The notes beneath the pieces are model-generated. The model was not told where the DNA came from. It ran no database searches and saw only the letters and a program-made list of their open reading frames with translations. Source: Sambucus nigra (taxonomy: Eukaryota; Streptophyta; Magnoliopsida; Dipsacales; Adoxaceae). Taken from it: DNA of 64,000 nt. Position numbers and translations under genes: made by a program. The stretch covers positions 249,864,187 to 249,928,186 of the forward strand of contig OX422214.1 of NCBI GenBank assembly GCA_949130495.1, in the 5' to 3' direction. The first letter of the stretch is position 1; every line of letters starts with the position of its first letter. Below are positions 1 through 11,856 of the stretch, piece by piece.

Positions 1-1
1 T

Positions 2-232
2 GATTTGCCTCATTCTCACATTGCTTTGGAGGACATCGATCTCCAACCTGATAACTCCTACGAGGAGGGGCCGATTACTATTTTGGACCGAAGTGCGCGA
101 AAACTGCGGTCAAAGATAGTTCCGTTAGTACGTGTTCAGTGGCGATATCATAATGTCGAGGAGTCCACATGGGAGCGCGAGGATGAGATGCGTGAACGTT
201 ATCTAGAGGTGTTCTTACCAGGTACTTTCTAG
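2..232 (+). CDS. Ty3/gypsy polyprotein, C-terminal end (partial)
   Basis: This is the last ~76 codons of a retrotransposon polyprotein that enters from outside the window. The residues PLVRVQWRYHNVEESTWE followed by REDEMRERY are the chromodomain-like tail that plant chromoviruses (Tekay/Del type) carry after integrase; in the family this tail helps direct integration to heterochromatin. The stop at 230-232 is followed by the degenerate sequence usual before the polypurine tract and then by an LTR beginning TGTAATACCCC, which fits the 3' end of such an element. The visible part is intact. Only the tail is visible, so the rest of the element cannot be judged. Confidence 0.85.
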   Translation, partial: DLPHSHIALEDIDLQPDNSYEEGPITILDRSARKLRSKIVPLVRVQWRYHNVEESTWEREDEMRERYLEVFLPGTF

Positions 233-260
233 TTCCGAATTTCGGGACGAAATTCTGTTA

Positions 261-272
261 TTAGGGGGAAGT
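261..272 (+). other. Polypurine tract of the Tekay-type element
   Basis: TTAGGGGGAAGT directly precedes the TG that opens the LTR at 274. In LTR retrotransposons this purine run primes plus-strand DNA synthesis. Confidence 0.7.
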
Positions 273-273
273 A

Positions 274-3210
274 TGTAATACCCCCGTATTTTTACGATAT
301 TTATTTATGGAATTAATTCAATTAAATGAGTATTAATTGGAAATTAATCCGGATTAAAATACTAGCGAGATGCGAGTTGGTATTTAATTTTAATGAGTAT
401 ATATGGCTATATACGAATATTGAATTATGAAATTTGTCGTGAGATTGAAATACGGCAATTTGGAAATTTTGTTGAGACGCGTGTGACAGTCGCGTCAGGA
501 AAATAATCATTTTAATTATAAAAGTGAATTTTATTTCTATTAACCGTATGGTCATTTTGAGTGCGCCAACGCGTCCGGAAGGGTCGAAATAGTCAGAAAA
601 TACTAGCCGGGGGTTTGGTTTGGGTCCCGGGGCATTTTTAGACTACACCGGCAACATATAAGGGTAGTTTGGTAATTTTGGATTTTTGGGAATTAAAACC
701 CACGAAAATTAGGAACTAAAAATCTGACTTGGCAACTACCCACTAAACCCACTAACTACACCTTATGACCAAATAGGCTACGGGAGTTATTAGAATTGGT
801 TCCAAAGTTTCCTAAGCAAAACCCTAGCCACCATTCACTTTGGAGAAGAAGACTTGTAGAGAGAAAGAGAGGAATTCTGCAGAGAGAGAGAGAATCATTC
901 ATCGAATCGACATCAAAATCAGAAATATACATAAGGCAAGTGGTTTAATTTCATTTTTGCAAAGAATGCTTCCTCCATGTGTAGGAAATTTATAAAATTG
1001 TATTGTTGTTGGGAGATTGATGAAAACCCATTAAACTGGAATTTGAAACTGGTATTTTGATGAGGAATTGCATGTAGAATTGTAGGTAGGTGATTAATAT
1101 GATGATAATATATATATTTGGATGAAACAAAAACGGATTTAATTAGGCACATTGGGAATCTAAGAATTGCTAGGGTTCATGTTCTTGAAATTGGGAAAAA
1201 ATGTATGGATCTGATATTGGGATGATGTTTAGAATGAATTAACCCCACAAAACACGTTAGTATGTGACCTATGTATGTTTAGGGACGATTAGGAACCTTG
1301 AACAAATGTTGGATTGATGATTAGATGTGTTTAGAGGTGAAGAAAAGTTGGAAAAACGATTTAAGGAAAATCTGGGCTCGAAACTGGCCACTCGTTAGAA
1401 GACCTGCCCAGGTCGTTCGAACGAGCTCGTTCGAACGAGCTTCTAACGAGTTGACAGTTTGACTTCTAACGAGGGGATTGTTCGTTCGAAGCCTTTCGGT
1501 CGAACGAGATCTCGTTAGAAGGCCCACCTCGTTCGAACGAACTCTCGTTCGAACAGCCTCGTTCGAACTAGACTTCTAACGAGTTGACAGTTTAGGCTTT
1601 TTAGCCTGTTTTGATCCCGAGTGTCCCGTAACCTTGTTTATATGTAGAGATAACACCTTCTTGTTGATAAATTGTTATATTTGGGATATTCGGGATATAA
1701 TGAGGAGTAAAAACCTAGAAGTGTAGTTTGAACCAAAGGGGAAATTATGAATTAGGACGTGAGTGTACAGTACGATGCGAGAATTATTGACGGCCTAATA
1801 ATTGAATTAACCGGGAACATATAAATTGTGTAATGTTATACGTAGGTACGAGAATGAGAAGTGTACCACATATATATTATGGTGATTACTAAGATGTGTG
1901 CATACTTAGTATATGTATATAATTTTATGTGTATGACATACCTACCATACTTGCTATCACTGGAGGTTTACGTCCGCTTAGGGCCTTCTAATCCTTGTGC
2001 TGCCCGGATTTAGATTGGTTACCTCGATGAACATAGGTCAGAGAAGGACTTATTGGAATGTTAATAAGTCTGCTGATCGTGGGAGCGTAGGTATGTGCGT
2101 GACCCATGTGATGTGACTGTGTTCGCCTCCATTGTTTGTGATGTTGTTATCTGAGAACGATTCCTGAGAGATTCGGAATGCGTGATCCTTATGTACGTGA
2201 TGTACCGGGATGGATAGCAGAGTATGTATGCACCGCAGCTTAGTCTCGGGGTGCTTGTATTGTATATTTATGACGTGAATATTCACTAAATTAATGGAAA
2301 CTTTCATGTTGGTATTGTGAAAATAATTATGGTAATGTTTTGAGAAAACATAACGGGATAACCGATAGTGAATTGTATTACGAATTGAGAATCTGAGTTA
2401 AGTAAAGCTCTCTATTAATTTGATAACGCTAGAATGTAATATGGGAATCGAGTAGTAAGGGGTAGAACTTATTACGGTTTGGTTATATATGTATGTTATT
2501 TATATGGGTACTGTACGTTAAGAGTGCACATGTAGTCGAGAGGTGAGAATTTCATATGAGTGCATGTCCTAACATGTATTTTTCATTTAATGTGTTAATG
2601 TTATTAAAACACTTGCTGTTTTTAAAAAAATGATTTCACTTTCGGGCTCTAACCCATTTGCTTGCAAATCTATTTTTGTAAAAACCATTTTAGGTGCCCA
2701 GCCACAAGGACACCATGCTTAGGATCCTCATTCAGGTGACGAGCTGTAGCTGTTTGTGGAAGTTACAGGACTTTGCTTGTAGACGCTTCATCTATCTTGA
2801 CTCTATATTCAGCATTTATCAGTAGTAGGGCATGTCGCCCATTTCTATTAGAAACATTTACTATTTCAGATTTTCAGACTTTTGGCATGTAATTAATTCA
2901 GGGTACTTTGTTTTACTTATTACTGTTGTGGGATTGTTGTGAGGATTTTTCCTCCGGACTTCTTATTACTATTTGTTGGTTATTTCATTACTTCGTTGTG
3001 GTGAATGGATTATGTTGTTCTTCCATTATTCTTTTATTGTATGTTAATCAGACTTAACTTAAAATTTGGCAACTTACTTTTTAAATATTCGGTGGTTAGT
3101 AATCATTAAAATATTTTCGACAGTGATGCTATTAACTGGACCAACTTGGCATTTTGTATTAATTTAATATAGTAGTAGCTACCCGGTATTTAATTAGTCG
3201 GGGTGTCACA
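274..3210 (+). mobile_element. 3' LTR of a Tekay-type Ty3/gypsy retrotransposon
   Basis: The LTR opens TGTAATACCCCCGTATTTTT after the polypurine tract and closes ...GTCGGGGTGTCACA. The near-complementary ends (TGTAATACCCC / GGGGTGTCACA) are characteristic of this plant family. At ~2.94 kb it is long, as usual for Tekay. It holds no credible gene; the ORFs in it are random. A CpG-rich palindrome cluster (1385-1585) sits just upstream of a TATA-like TTTATATGTA (~1637). The flanking GCGAA at 3211-3215 should be one copy of the target duplication; the partner lies outside the window. Confidence 0.85.
1385..1585 (+). repeat. Palindrome cluster CTCGTTCGAACGAG in LTR U3
   Basis: About 200 bp carry repeated forms of CGTTCGAACG (1414-1423, 1428-1437, 1530-1539) and several half or imperfect copies, interspersed with CTCGTTAGAAG and CTTCTAACGAG arms. 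The cluster lies ~50 bp upstream of the TATA-like site at ~1637, so a promoter or enhancer role is inferred. Confidence 0.7.
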
Positions 3211-3576
3211 GCGAACTTTTTAATGGACCTTAACAAAAAAAAACTAACAACTCATTAATTTTAATTCCTATAATGTAATTGGTCCGTGCCAGCGGCAACG
3301 GACACACGTGAGACTAGAGACCCCCTTATCCCTACCCCCTACCCCCACTATGGCAGGCCACTAGTTAAAAAAATTAAGTTGTTAGAATGTTTACTCAAGG
3401 TTAAGGGATGACATGGTGAGGGGTGGTGTAAAAAAATATTTGATCAACACGCGCATGTCCGTTGCCACTGGCGTGGATTAATTACAACATATGAATTAAA
3501 ATTAATGGGTTGTTAGGTATTTTTTTGTTAAGGTCCATTTAAAAGTTCACTTTTTAGGTCCACTTGTGATCCTCCC
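3211..3576. mobile_element. Long-TIR MITE, left end interrupted by the Tekay element
   Basis: Two ~100-bp arms are inverted copies of each other. The left arm (3211-3310) reads GAACTTTTTAATGGACC..., and the right arm (3450-3552) reads ...GGTCCATTTAAAAGTTC. Both include matching CCGTTGCCACTGGCG-type cores. The right arm continues past the left arm's limit through TTTTTAGGTCCACTTGTGATCCTCCC to ~3576. The left arm stops exactly at the LTR end, so the retrotransposon probably landed inside the left TIR and the outer part lies beyond the window. No coding capacity. Confidence 0.7.

Positions 3577-3582
<6 letters not shown>

Positions 3583-3611
<29 letters not shown>
3583..3611 (+). repeat. (TG)n microsatellite
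   Basis: About 14 uninterrupted TG units directly beside the right end of the MITE. Confidence 0.9.
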
Positions 3612-3615
<4 letters not shown>

Positions 3616-3744
3616 CATACCTTTGGGTGAAAAATATAAGATTTTTGACTTAGGAGAGAGAGGGAATCGAGCTTATGAGATAGAGGAGGGAAAGTGTATT
3701 GTTTTGGTGGGAAAATGGGGATTTAGGGGTTGAAATCTCGACTT

Positions 3745-3885
3745 TTTTTTTAATCACGGACCATGTCACGGTTAAGAATCATGACAAACTATGATAAAAA
3801 TTTATCATGGATGTTGCCACAATCATTGATCATGATAATGCACGCATGTTTTTTTGTCATTGTCAAGGACCGTGATAACACCTGG
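3745..3885. repeat. CACTA-type subterminal repeats (older element)
   Basis: Several direct and inverted copies of a GTCACGGTC/GACCGTGAT-like motif (for example CACGGACCATGTCACGG at 3757 and GTCAAGGACCGTGATAA near 3860) resemble the subterminal repeats of the complete CACTA element to the right. They suggest that part of an older CACTA element surrounds the solo LTR. Confidence 0.45.
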
Positions 3886-3920
3886 CTGAAAAATGTGTTA
3901 TTTTTTATAATTTGTTGTAG

Positions 3921-4042
3921 TTCCTCCACAAGTTCATATTCCACCTCCAGCTGTTGATGGTTATGTGGAGGTTGGGGATGATGATGACGATGAGGAGACA
4001 GATAATGATGATGTTGAGTACGTTAACGTGTTTGACACTTAA
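3921..4042 (+). pseudogene. CACTA transposase-like last exon (relic)
   Basis: A putative exon follows a good acceptor (TTTGTTGTAG, 3911-3920) and ends in TAA at 4040-4042. It encodes a proline-rich stretch, a run of five Asp, further acidic residues and the end VEYVNVFDT. Acidic tails of this kind close many plant CACTA transposases. The downstream AT-rich 3' UTR-like sequence (4043-4117, resumed after the LTR at 7229-7291) and the nearby subterminal repeats support the assignment. No catalytic part is visible, so the family call is an inference. Confidence 0.4.
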
Positions 4043-4117
4043 AGTTTCTAACTTGTCTTTTTTACATGTTATTCATTTTTGTAGTATTGCATGTGGTACT
4101 TTGATAATCTTGCCTGT

Positions 4118-7100
4118 TGTGATACCCCACCTAATTAAATATCGGCTGATCAGGCCTTTATCAAATTCAAACAGGTTTCTCACATGGTTCATTCTTAGCA
4201 TCACTGTCGAAAAACCAAATTAATTACTAACCACCTAATAGTTAATTAAACCGGTACCAAATTTTATTTTTCAAGTAAACAGAATAAATAAATAGTTCGA
4301 AAACTAAAACAACATTTACAATATCCTAGAATCTAAACCATCATGATATGTAAATGAATCAATGTCATGCCGAATAAACCATCGATTAAAACAACCAAAC
4401 CAAGTAATAATCCAAGTCCAGCTGCAAAGCAAAACATCTACAAAACTGAAACCATAATACCAACAACGGACCACATATCCAAACATGATATACAAGAGTG
4501 ATATCCTCTGCTAGATCTAAATGAAATAATCGTCTACTCAAAATCCTATCAGCATCCACAGTGCTATAGCTCCGAGTCCCTGGAATGAAACCATCAAGCA
4601 CAGCGTCCCTGTGGATGGACACCTAAAAGGTTTTGAAATATTTTTATAGCAAGAGTTAGTACTATAAATATTTGAAAATATTTAACAAGTAATTTAACCC
4701 AATTAAAATCGGTTATTGATTACACATGTTAGGTTCACGAACACTCCCTTGAGTTTACCCACCTCTCATCTAATGTGCACACCTAATGTTGTATACTTAG
4801 CCCACCTAGCTATCATACCCAACATATCTCGACTAAAGTATATAACCGATCTTATCAAGTCTACTCTCTCGTACCGCCCATACAACACGCTTCATTATTA
4901 ACATTCCTCGCATATTATTCAGTCTTCATATAACATTCACATATGTTATGTTTAATCCTCATAATAAAGTCTCACTACTTAATTCATATAGCATTTCATA
5001 TCTATCATCATTCAACTTCCATAATTAAGTTTCACTACTTAATTTACTATAGATATTCCCAATCTATTTTGAATCTCAAATTTAAGTTTCTCTCTACTTA
5101 ATTTACCATTTAGATGTATATTTATATATATATCATCTACAAGTATGCTTTTGCACATAAGTAGAATATCATGAAGTATATACTTCACACACAATATATA
5201 CCATAAGGATTATTGGTCCGGATAATCGTCGAACCCAATCATCCTACCATTTACATTGGTCCGGGTATCCCTCGAACCCAATGTAAATGTCATACATATA
5301 TATTGGTCCGACTTTATCATCGACCCCAATATTATTCATCTTTAAATTTGGTTCGGATAATCATCGACCCCAACACAGAATTAAGAACACTTTATGTATA
5401 TATATATATACCATAAACACATACTATATAAGCACCTCCCTGTATCACATTTTAGGGGTTATTGGCTCGGAATCCTCCCTCGATCACCAATAGTGATTTA
5501 TACCTCTTGGTTCGAAATCATACCTCGAGCATCAATATTTATTTAGTATACTATAGGTATTCACTCAACCTATGTATTACTATATATCAATAGGTATTCA
5601 CACTACCCGATAATACATGTCAGTACATAGTATATATCTCTCACATACTCGTCGTACTATTTACTTTACTATTTATCTCACTATCGTATATATAGGAGTG
5701 TTCACGCAACTCTAAGGGTCCTAGTTACTCTTTACTAATTTTAGTAGTTAAGTCTAACTTACCCTACTGGTCCATACATTAATTCATTTGATTCTCGAAA
5801 TTCTTTATCCGTCTCTCAGATTAATTACGACATATTTCATCCTAAATTCACTCTCGTCTTAACTTTCTCATTAAGACTAATCCACATTTCTATCATAGCC
5901 CTACTATAAACAATAAGTCTCCCATTATTATTTTCACAAGGTCTTAAAGTTTTTTCATTACCTCTAATTAGTAAAACTAGGCAAAAGAAGAAAATTTCAA
6001 AAATTCAGGATACCAGACCGATCCGACCTTCCCAGGACCGGGCCGACTTATTTTTGTCAGCAAATTCTCCTCATAGTTATCAGATGCGTTTTTCATCACT
6101 TTCTTCCACAATCCTTTGCCAAAAATTGAAATCAACAATACCAACCCATTTCTACATATCTTAGGATGGTTTCAAACATTTCAAACACATTAAGACTTTA
6201 CCGGAATCAATCAAGAATGAATAAATCCTCAAAACTCTTTCATAATTCTAGTTTTGTGTTCTTCTCTTTCATTCAATCTCGAACCCGAATTTAGATATGT
6301 AGCAACAATCATAATTCTTCTGATTTTTCATCCTCTACAGATGTAAATACAAACTACATACAATTCTACCCAAACATGTAATCAATTCATACTTTTCATT
6401 CAAGATTTTTTAATAAAATCAATCTATTCATGAAAACCCTCTATATGGGTATTATAACATTAATTTAATTTGCAATTAACACTTGACTTAGATTGACTGA
6501 TCTGATTTCTTGGTTCTTTGTTGATGATTGATTGCTTCTCCTCCAATCTTCCTTTCCAATTGCCTTGAGGTGCAAGAAACCCTTCACCACCTTCACAATT
6601 TTCTCCTTAGGCTTTGGGAAAATGGTTCTCTCTTTTCTCTTTAATGGCCTCTCTAACCTTCTTGTGTTATGATACCTAACCCCAATCTCTAAATATCATA
6701 TATATGGCTCTAAATTTCGTAGGTCCTTTAACTTCTTTTTGTAAAATGATCGAAACGCCCTTATTAGGTACCAGTTACGTCCAAAATTGACCCGAGACCC
6801 AAACTATACTCCCGGGTATACTATTCCGACCCATTCGGAATCATTCGTGACCTCTAAATTATCACCTGAGTCACTTAAAATATATTTTTCATTTCTTACC
6901 TCAAAATAGTCTAGACGCTCCTCCCGGTGAGATAAAATAAAATACGCACATATCACTCGCTATGCCGTATAATCCACAATTAATAAAATACGCACATATC
7001 ACTCGCTATGCCGTATAACCAAAATTATCAATTATTTACTATCCATACTTAGTAAATATCATAATGCAATATTAATCAGTATTTATCTCTCAATTAATAT

Positions 7101-7228
7101 TTAATAGTCGCAATTATCATATAATCTCATTAAATTACTTCACTCACGAAATTTAATTTGAACGTATTTTTCCTAATTAATTCCTCAAATGAATTAAATA
7201 AAAATACACAAAAATACGGGGTATTACA
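4118..7228 (-). mobile_element. Solo LTR, Tekay-type Ty3/gypsy
   Basis: On the minus strand this block opens TGTAATACCCCGTATTTTTG (from 7228) and closes ...GGGGTATCACA (at 4118), matching the ends of the 3' LTR at 274-3210. Flanks CCTGT (4113-4117) and TCTGT (7229-7233) match at 4 of 5 bases, as expected of an aged 5-bp target duplication. No polypurine tract, primer site or coding region lies next to either end, so it is a solo LTR left by recombination between two LTRs. A GC island with CCGATCCGACC (6010-6050) sits ~100 bp upstream of a minus-strand TATA-like site (~5905). ORFs inside are spurious. Confidence 0.8.
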
Positions 7229-7504
7229 TCTGTACTTCGATATTAGTATTTTTATTAGTACTTTGGTCACTTTTGTTGGATATTTGGGTAACACTACACC
7301 CAAAAGGCTAAATTGTCACCTTTGAGCCGGCCAGCCTTGTCACCGTCATTGACCGTGATAAAAAAATATGCATTTTTTGTCATGGTCAATGACCGTGACA
7401 ACTTTAGAAAGTTATCCCGGTCAAAGACCTTGCTAGGTCCGTGACAACTCTTCTAACTAAAAACCCTAGGCGCCTCTTTTTTCCAACCATTTTCCCCTCC
7501 CTCC

Positions 7505-7805
7505 TCTCTCTCTCTCTCTCGCGCGCGCGCGCACGCTTGTGCGCGCATGACTTCTCTCTCTCTACGATTTCAGGTACTCTTTTTTCGTTCTCTCTCTTTC
7601 CTTTATGTGTGTATATGTGTATGTGTATGTGTGTGTGTGTGTGTGTAGGTGAAGGTGTGTGTATGTGGGTCTCTGTGTGTGGGGGGGGAGGGGTTGGGTG
7701 CAGTGTTCTTGTGGGGGGCGGGGAGCAGTGTGTGTAGGTGTGTGTGTGAGGGGGGTAGTATGCGTATGGGGGGGGGGGGGGGGGGAGGGGCAGTGTGCGT
7801 GTGTG
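7505..7805 (+). repeat. Low-complexity CT, GC, TG and G tracts
   Basis: (CT)n at ~7505-7520, (GC)n to ~7533, (TG)n around 7612-7650, G-rich blocks from 7680, and a run of about 18 G at ~7768-7785. The long ORF across this block (98 residues) is a product of the composition. Confidence 0.85.
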
Positions 7806-7995
7806 TAAATTGAAATTGAAATTTATATCCTATGTATTGCTATTGGTATAAATTGAAATTGAATTAAAATTGGTACTGATATTGGTATCAATTGGTATAA
7901 ATTGAAATTGAATTTGAATTGATATTGGTAGTGGTATAAATTGAAATTGATATAAATTGGTATTGATATAAATTGAAATTGAAATTGATAACGTA
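7806..7995 (+). repeat. AATTGAAATTG-type simple repeat
   Basis: Irregular tandem units of TTGAAATTGAAATT with GATATAAATTGG variants. A second block of the same repeat is at 8555-8640. Confidence 0.8.
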
Positions 7996-8106
7996 TATAT
8001 TAAAATTGGCATAAGTTTTAGTTCTTATGCGTACTTTAAATAAAAGGAAACATACTTTTAATTACATAATTAAATGAAATTTCTCGAATTGTGATAAGAC
8101 ATAATT

Positions 8107-8290
8107 AAATGAAACATACTTTAAATTACATATAGTACGCATAGAAACTGGACTTTTAGTTCTTATGCGTATGCATCCAATACCCCTTAGACCCGTTCGA
8201 GAGTCATTACCCCTTTAATGAGATCTCTCTAATTGTCCTGTTTAGCCAGTTTGGGACTACATAGTTTTTGTATAATAATATTTTTAGTGT
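8107..8290 (+). repeat. Direct repeat, copy 1 (partner 9367-9550)
   Basis: The two copies share, in order, TAGTACGCATAGA / AATGCGCATAGA, CTTATGCGTA, CCCTTAGACCCGTTC, GAGTCATTACC and CAGTTTGGGACT. They lie ~1.26 kb apart inside the CACTA element at roughly 75-80% identity. Confidence 0.7.
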
Positions 8291-8863
8291 CTTAAACTTG
8301 TTACTTTTGGGGGAAGTTCTGCTGTTGTATCTTAATGTTATTTGGGTACATACTAGATGATGCAATGTTAAGTGTTATTTACACTTATGAATCTATGTCG
8401 TGTACTTGGAGAACTATGGGGATATGCTGTCGAATTTTCCTCAAATTGGAACAATGTGCATGAGCTGTTAAGTATATTACAAAAATATGCGGTCTTAAAT
8501 GGGATAGGACCACTCACCCTTTATAGGAGATGGAGGAAATAGGAAGTAGTATTATAAATTGAATTTGAATTTGAAATTGAAATTGGTATTTTAAATTAAA
8601 ATTGAAATTGTAATTGAAATTGAAATTGAAATTGGTATTTGGTATTTAGTTTTTGGTATAGCGCATATTTGATTTTTGGTAAATTGAAATTTGGTTTCTC
8701 TCTCTAATTGCAGCATAGCCACCATCTCTATCTCTCTCTCTCTCTCTACACACATTTTGGTATCTCTCTCTATCTCTAGAGAGAGAAAAAGGTGTGTGTA
8801 TATACACATCTCTCTAGAGAGATATATGTACACATACACACATAGAGATTGTTGAATTGTTTG

Positions 8864-9045
8864 GGATTCTTGAATTGCTGTTGACTTGTGGATTTGAACA
8901 TTTAGATGGCCATTGAGTTGGTTGGCCCTAGGAATTTATAGTAAAAGACATTATTAATTGCATTGTTATTTTGAATTCTTAAATTGTTGTTGACTGGTGG
9001 ATTTGAACACTTAGATGGCCATTGAGTTGGTTGGCCCTAGGCATT
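8864..9045 (+). repeat. Tandem duplication, ~110-bp period
   Basis: The segment ending AGATGGCCATTGAGTTGGTT GGCCCTAGG occurs at about 8866-8933 and again at 8976-9042, with few differences. Confidence 0.8.
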
Positions 9046-9366
9046 ATCTAATATTTAGGGTTGTGATGCGGAATGAAACATAACAATGTAAAAATCGAAT
9101 ATAAATAGACATAAATGAAACATACTATAAATTTTATACAACAAGTAATAAGTAATCATGCATTCACATAAGGATACATGCATGCATGTAGCCCGCAAAC
9201 AAGTGTTATATAGCAAGTAACGAGGGTAAAAGGCAATAACCGGAATCGCAATAGATAGCCCATGTGCAAATTTACATTAAGTCAACTTCTTATATAACAC
9301 TTACTTTGGGGGGTGCATGCCTGCATGTATTCTCATTTGAATGCACGACATAGCGGTTCTGTAATA

Positions 9367-9550
9367 TTTATAACTAATTTAAATTATATACAATGCGCAT
9401 AGATACTAGCCCTCTAGCTCTTATGCGTACGCATTCAATATCCCTTAGACCCGTTCAAGAGTCATTACCACTGTAATAAAATCTCTCGAATTATCCCGTT
9501 TGGACAGTTTGGGACTGCATAATTTCTGAATAATTATATTATTTTTATAA
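9367..9550 (+). repeat. Direct repeat, copy 2 (partner 8107-8290)
   Basis: See copy 1. The duplicated block and the intervening AT-rich DNA form the middle of the CACTA element. Confidence 0.7.
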
Positions 9551-9664
9551 TATAGCACCCAAAGATGATATGTCAATCTTGTATTAAATTATTTAATGGG
9601 AACTAAATGTTCACACTTTTATTTGTACTAATCCACGAATATACACTCCTTACCCATAATAGGT

Positions 9665-10705
9665 GATTGTTTGTAGTAGCCGTGATGGGATACCCAAAAT
9701 ACAAAGAGTGGATGAGTGAGACAAATAGATTAGGGGATGTGTTTTGCAGAGGTGCTAATGAATTTATGAAATACGCAAAGAGTTTTATGTTATACTAATT
9801 TAGCATTACTCTGCGGTACTTACTAATTCTGCATTATTTTATTTCAGGAGACGGGAAGTGGCCTTGGGGGTAGCCCACATAGGCTCGATGCTTGTGTGGA
9901 AATTCGGACGAAGAAGGGAAAGGACAAGGAGGTGTCCCCAAGCATTGCAACCACGATTATAAGTTATATATGTTTAATTTTTTTAATTTACTTAATTAAT
10001 TAATCATGTACTTCTTGTCGTTTCACTCAAAGCTTAAGGAAGTGCATAAGTCAATTTTTGATGCCGACAAAGCATCTTTGGCTACGGACGCAATCAGCAA
10101 TTGCTCGGGCAGATCACAAGGGGAGGACTTAGGGGTAAGCTCGCGGGTGGGGAAGTCGAAGATCATCAGAATGGAGACACGCAACACCGAGTTACTCATA
10201 AGGTGGACACTCATGACGAGAAGCTATCAAAGTTGGAGGTGACAATCCTATATATGTACGCCTTCATAAAGCGTCATTGGGGTCCACCTCCGATGAGGGC
10301 AAGGGGAAGGGAAGGAGGTAGAGGTAGAGGTAGACGAGGACGTCACTGCTTCATTGCCGATACACATGGACTCGCTGTCATATGATCCATTTCCCATCAC
10401 AACTCCGTCGAGCTGCATATGCCAATAATTGGTTGGCCGAGCATGTTTCTACTCGATATATATTATGGGGAGTGGATAGCGAGGGGGTTGGGGGACCCGA
10501 GCTTCCTCCCGGGTATGGTGGTTCATGGATGTTCCCTCCAAGACATTGAGGTAAGGGTGCTCGTCACGCATGTAGTGTTCGGAAAGCAGAACTCACCTTT
10601 GTGGTTACGCGAACAATGTAGCGTGATGTATATTGTGGGTTGTGTTAATGAATATATCGTGTGGCCTTCCTTCCTCCTCCAACCTGCTCAAGACCCCATG
10701 CCTTA
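9665..10705 (+). pseudogene. Possible gene relic inside the CACTA element
   Basis: The composition turns gene-like. A candidate exon follows TTATTTCAG at ~9848 and encodes GSGLGGSPHRLDACVEIRTK. Further coding-like stretches at 10006-10385 read HKSIFDADKASLATDAISN and an Arg/Gly-rich tail. Such short exons with Gly/Arg-rich ends resemble the second gene of plant CACTA elements (transposase_24-like). No reading frame is continuous and no domain can be confirmed. Function is therefore not assigned. Confidence 0.3.
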
Positions 10706-10964
10706 ATTATTATTTCTATATATTTTATTTGGATATTGGATTATATTTGTATTCTTTGATTTGGTACATGTTGGATTGGATATGGATATTTGTACTTCTA
10801 TCTTATTTGGATATGGATTATATATGCCATGATTTGGTACATTATTTCTATTTTATTTAGATATATACTATTTGGACATGTATAATTTTGATATAACGAA
10901 TACAAATATACTGTTGGACAGTGGCAGTGGCCATACTGTCCCACAATTTTTTTTAAAATTCTAT

Positions 10965-11176
10965 CCTGAATTTTCACGGACTTTGACCATGACAAGTCCG
11001 TGACAAAAAAACTTGTCACGGTTAAAGTTCGTGATAATTTTTCATTCGCCAAGGACTTGTCACGATCCAAAATCGTGAAAAGTTTATATTTTTGTCACGG
11101 ACTTATCACGGTCGTTCGTAACAAGTCTAATGAACTTATCACGATCTTTGATCGTGACAAGTCCGTGACAAGGACA
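10965..11176. repeat. CACTA subterminal repeats, right side
   Basis: Ten or so direct and inverted copies of TTGTCACGG / CCGTGACAAG in 210 bp. The array is cut by insertion of the LTR element at 11182 and resumes at 17507. Confidence 0.8.
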
Positions 11177-11589
11177 GTTGTTGATACGATGCAAATATGC
11201 GTATTTCACCCGTTAACCTACGCCTTATTATCCCCCTTGGGTATCTTAATCCCTATATTTATGCTCGTTAACCAGACAACCTCGAATTTCTATGTTAACA
11301 TATTTAGCAGGGGTTAATTGAGCTTTTATAGATATTTGGATGCTAAGTATGAAGTTGGATGCATTCCGGCGAAGTTTGTACACAATCGCAAGCGCAAGGG
11401 CAATTTAGTCATTTTACAATTTGGGCAACTGGCCCACTGTCTTTACGGAAGTTGAAGCCCTCTGAACAAGCTTCGCGTGGCCGCAAATGGTGCGCGATTC
11501 CGAGTCTGAACGAAGAATTTACGGGCTTTTGAGCGAAAGAGAAAGACATCTCAACCAAAAACAGGGGAAAAATTCAAGACCTGTAGGTC

Positions 11590-11787
11590 CGAATCGATTC
11601 GCCCCTTGCGAATCGATTCGGTTGGAGACAGTATGCCAGCTCCTCTGTTTTCGAATCGATTCGGACCAGCCGAATCGATTCGCCAACCATTCCGAATCGA
11701 TTCGGATTTCACCCGAATCGATTCGCCCCTCTGGCAGTCTCGAGGAACCTCCTTACCGAATTGATTCGGACCTGTCGAATCGATTCG
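11590..11787 (+). promoter_or_regulatory. Array of eight CGAATCGATTCG palindromes
   Basis: Seven perfect 12-bp palindromes and one with a single change (CGAATTGATTCG) lie in 198 bp at irregular spacing. Several are further flanked by G/C to give 14-bp CCGAATCGATTCGG. The last ends ~60 bp before the TATA box. Position and symmetry suggest binding sites for a dimeric activator; no known factor is assigned. Confidence 0.7.
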
Positions 11788-11848
11788 GCCCTGCTGATAT
11801 TTATTTTTCTCCCCTTTTATTTACAATTTTTCCATGGGATTTGTTTTG

Positions 11849-11856
11849 TATAAATA
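11849..11856 (+). promoter_or_regulatory. TATA box of the 5' LTR
   Basis: TATAAATA in the context TTTGTATAAATACTCTTTCTC; the same site is present in the 3' LTR at 16613-16620. Confidence 0.75.

Noticed and set aside
7441..7737. 98-codon ORF
   Set aside because: It spans CT, GC, TG and G tracts; repeated Val/Cys/Gly composition is a by-product of the microsatellites.
11590..11787. CRISPR-like array (short palindromic repeats)
   Set aside because: Repeats are 12 bp with irregular 3-70-bp spacing, lie inside an LTR, and the genome is a plant nuclear genome.
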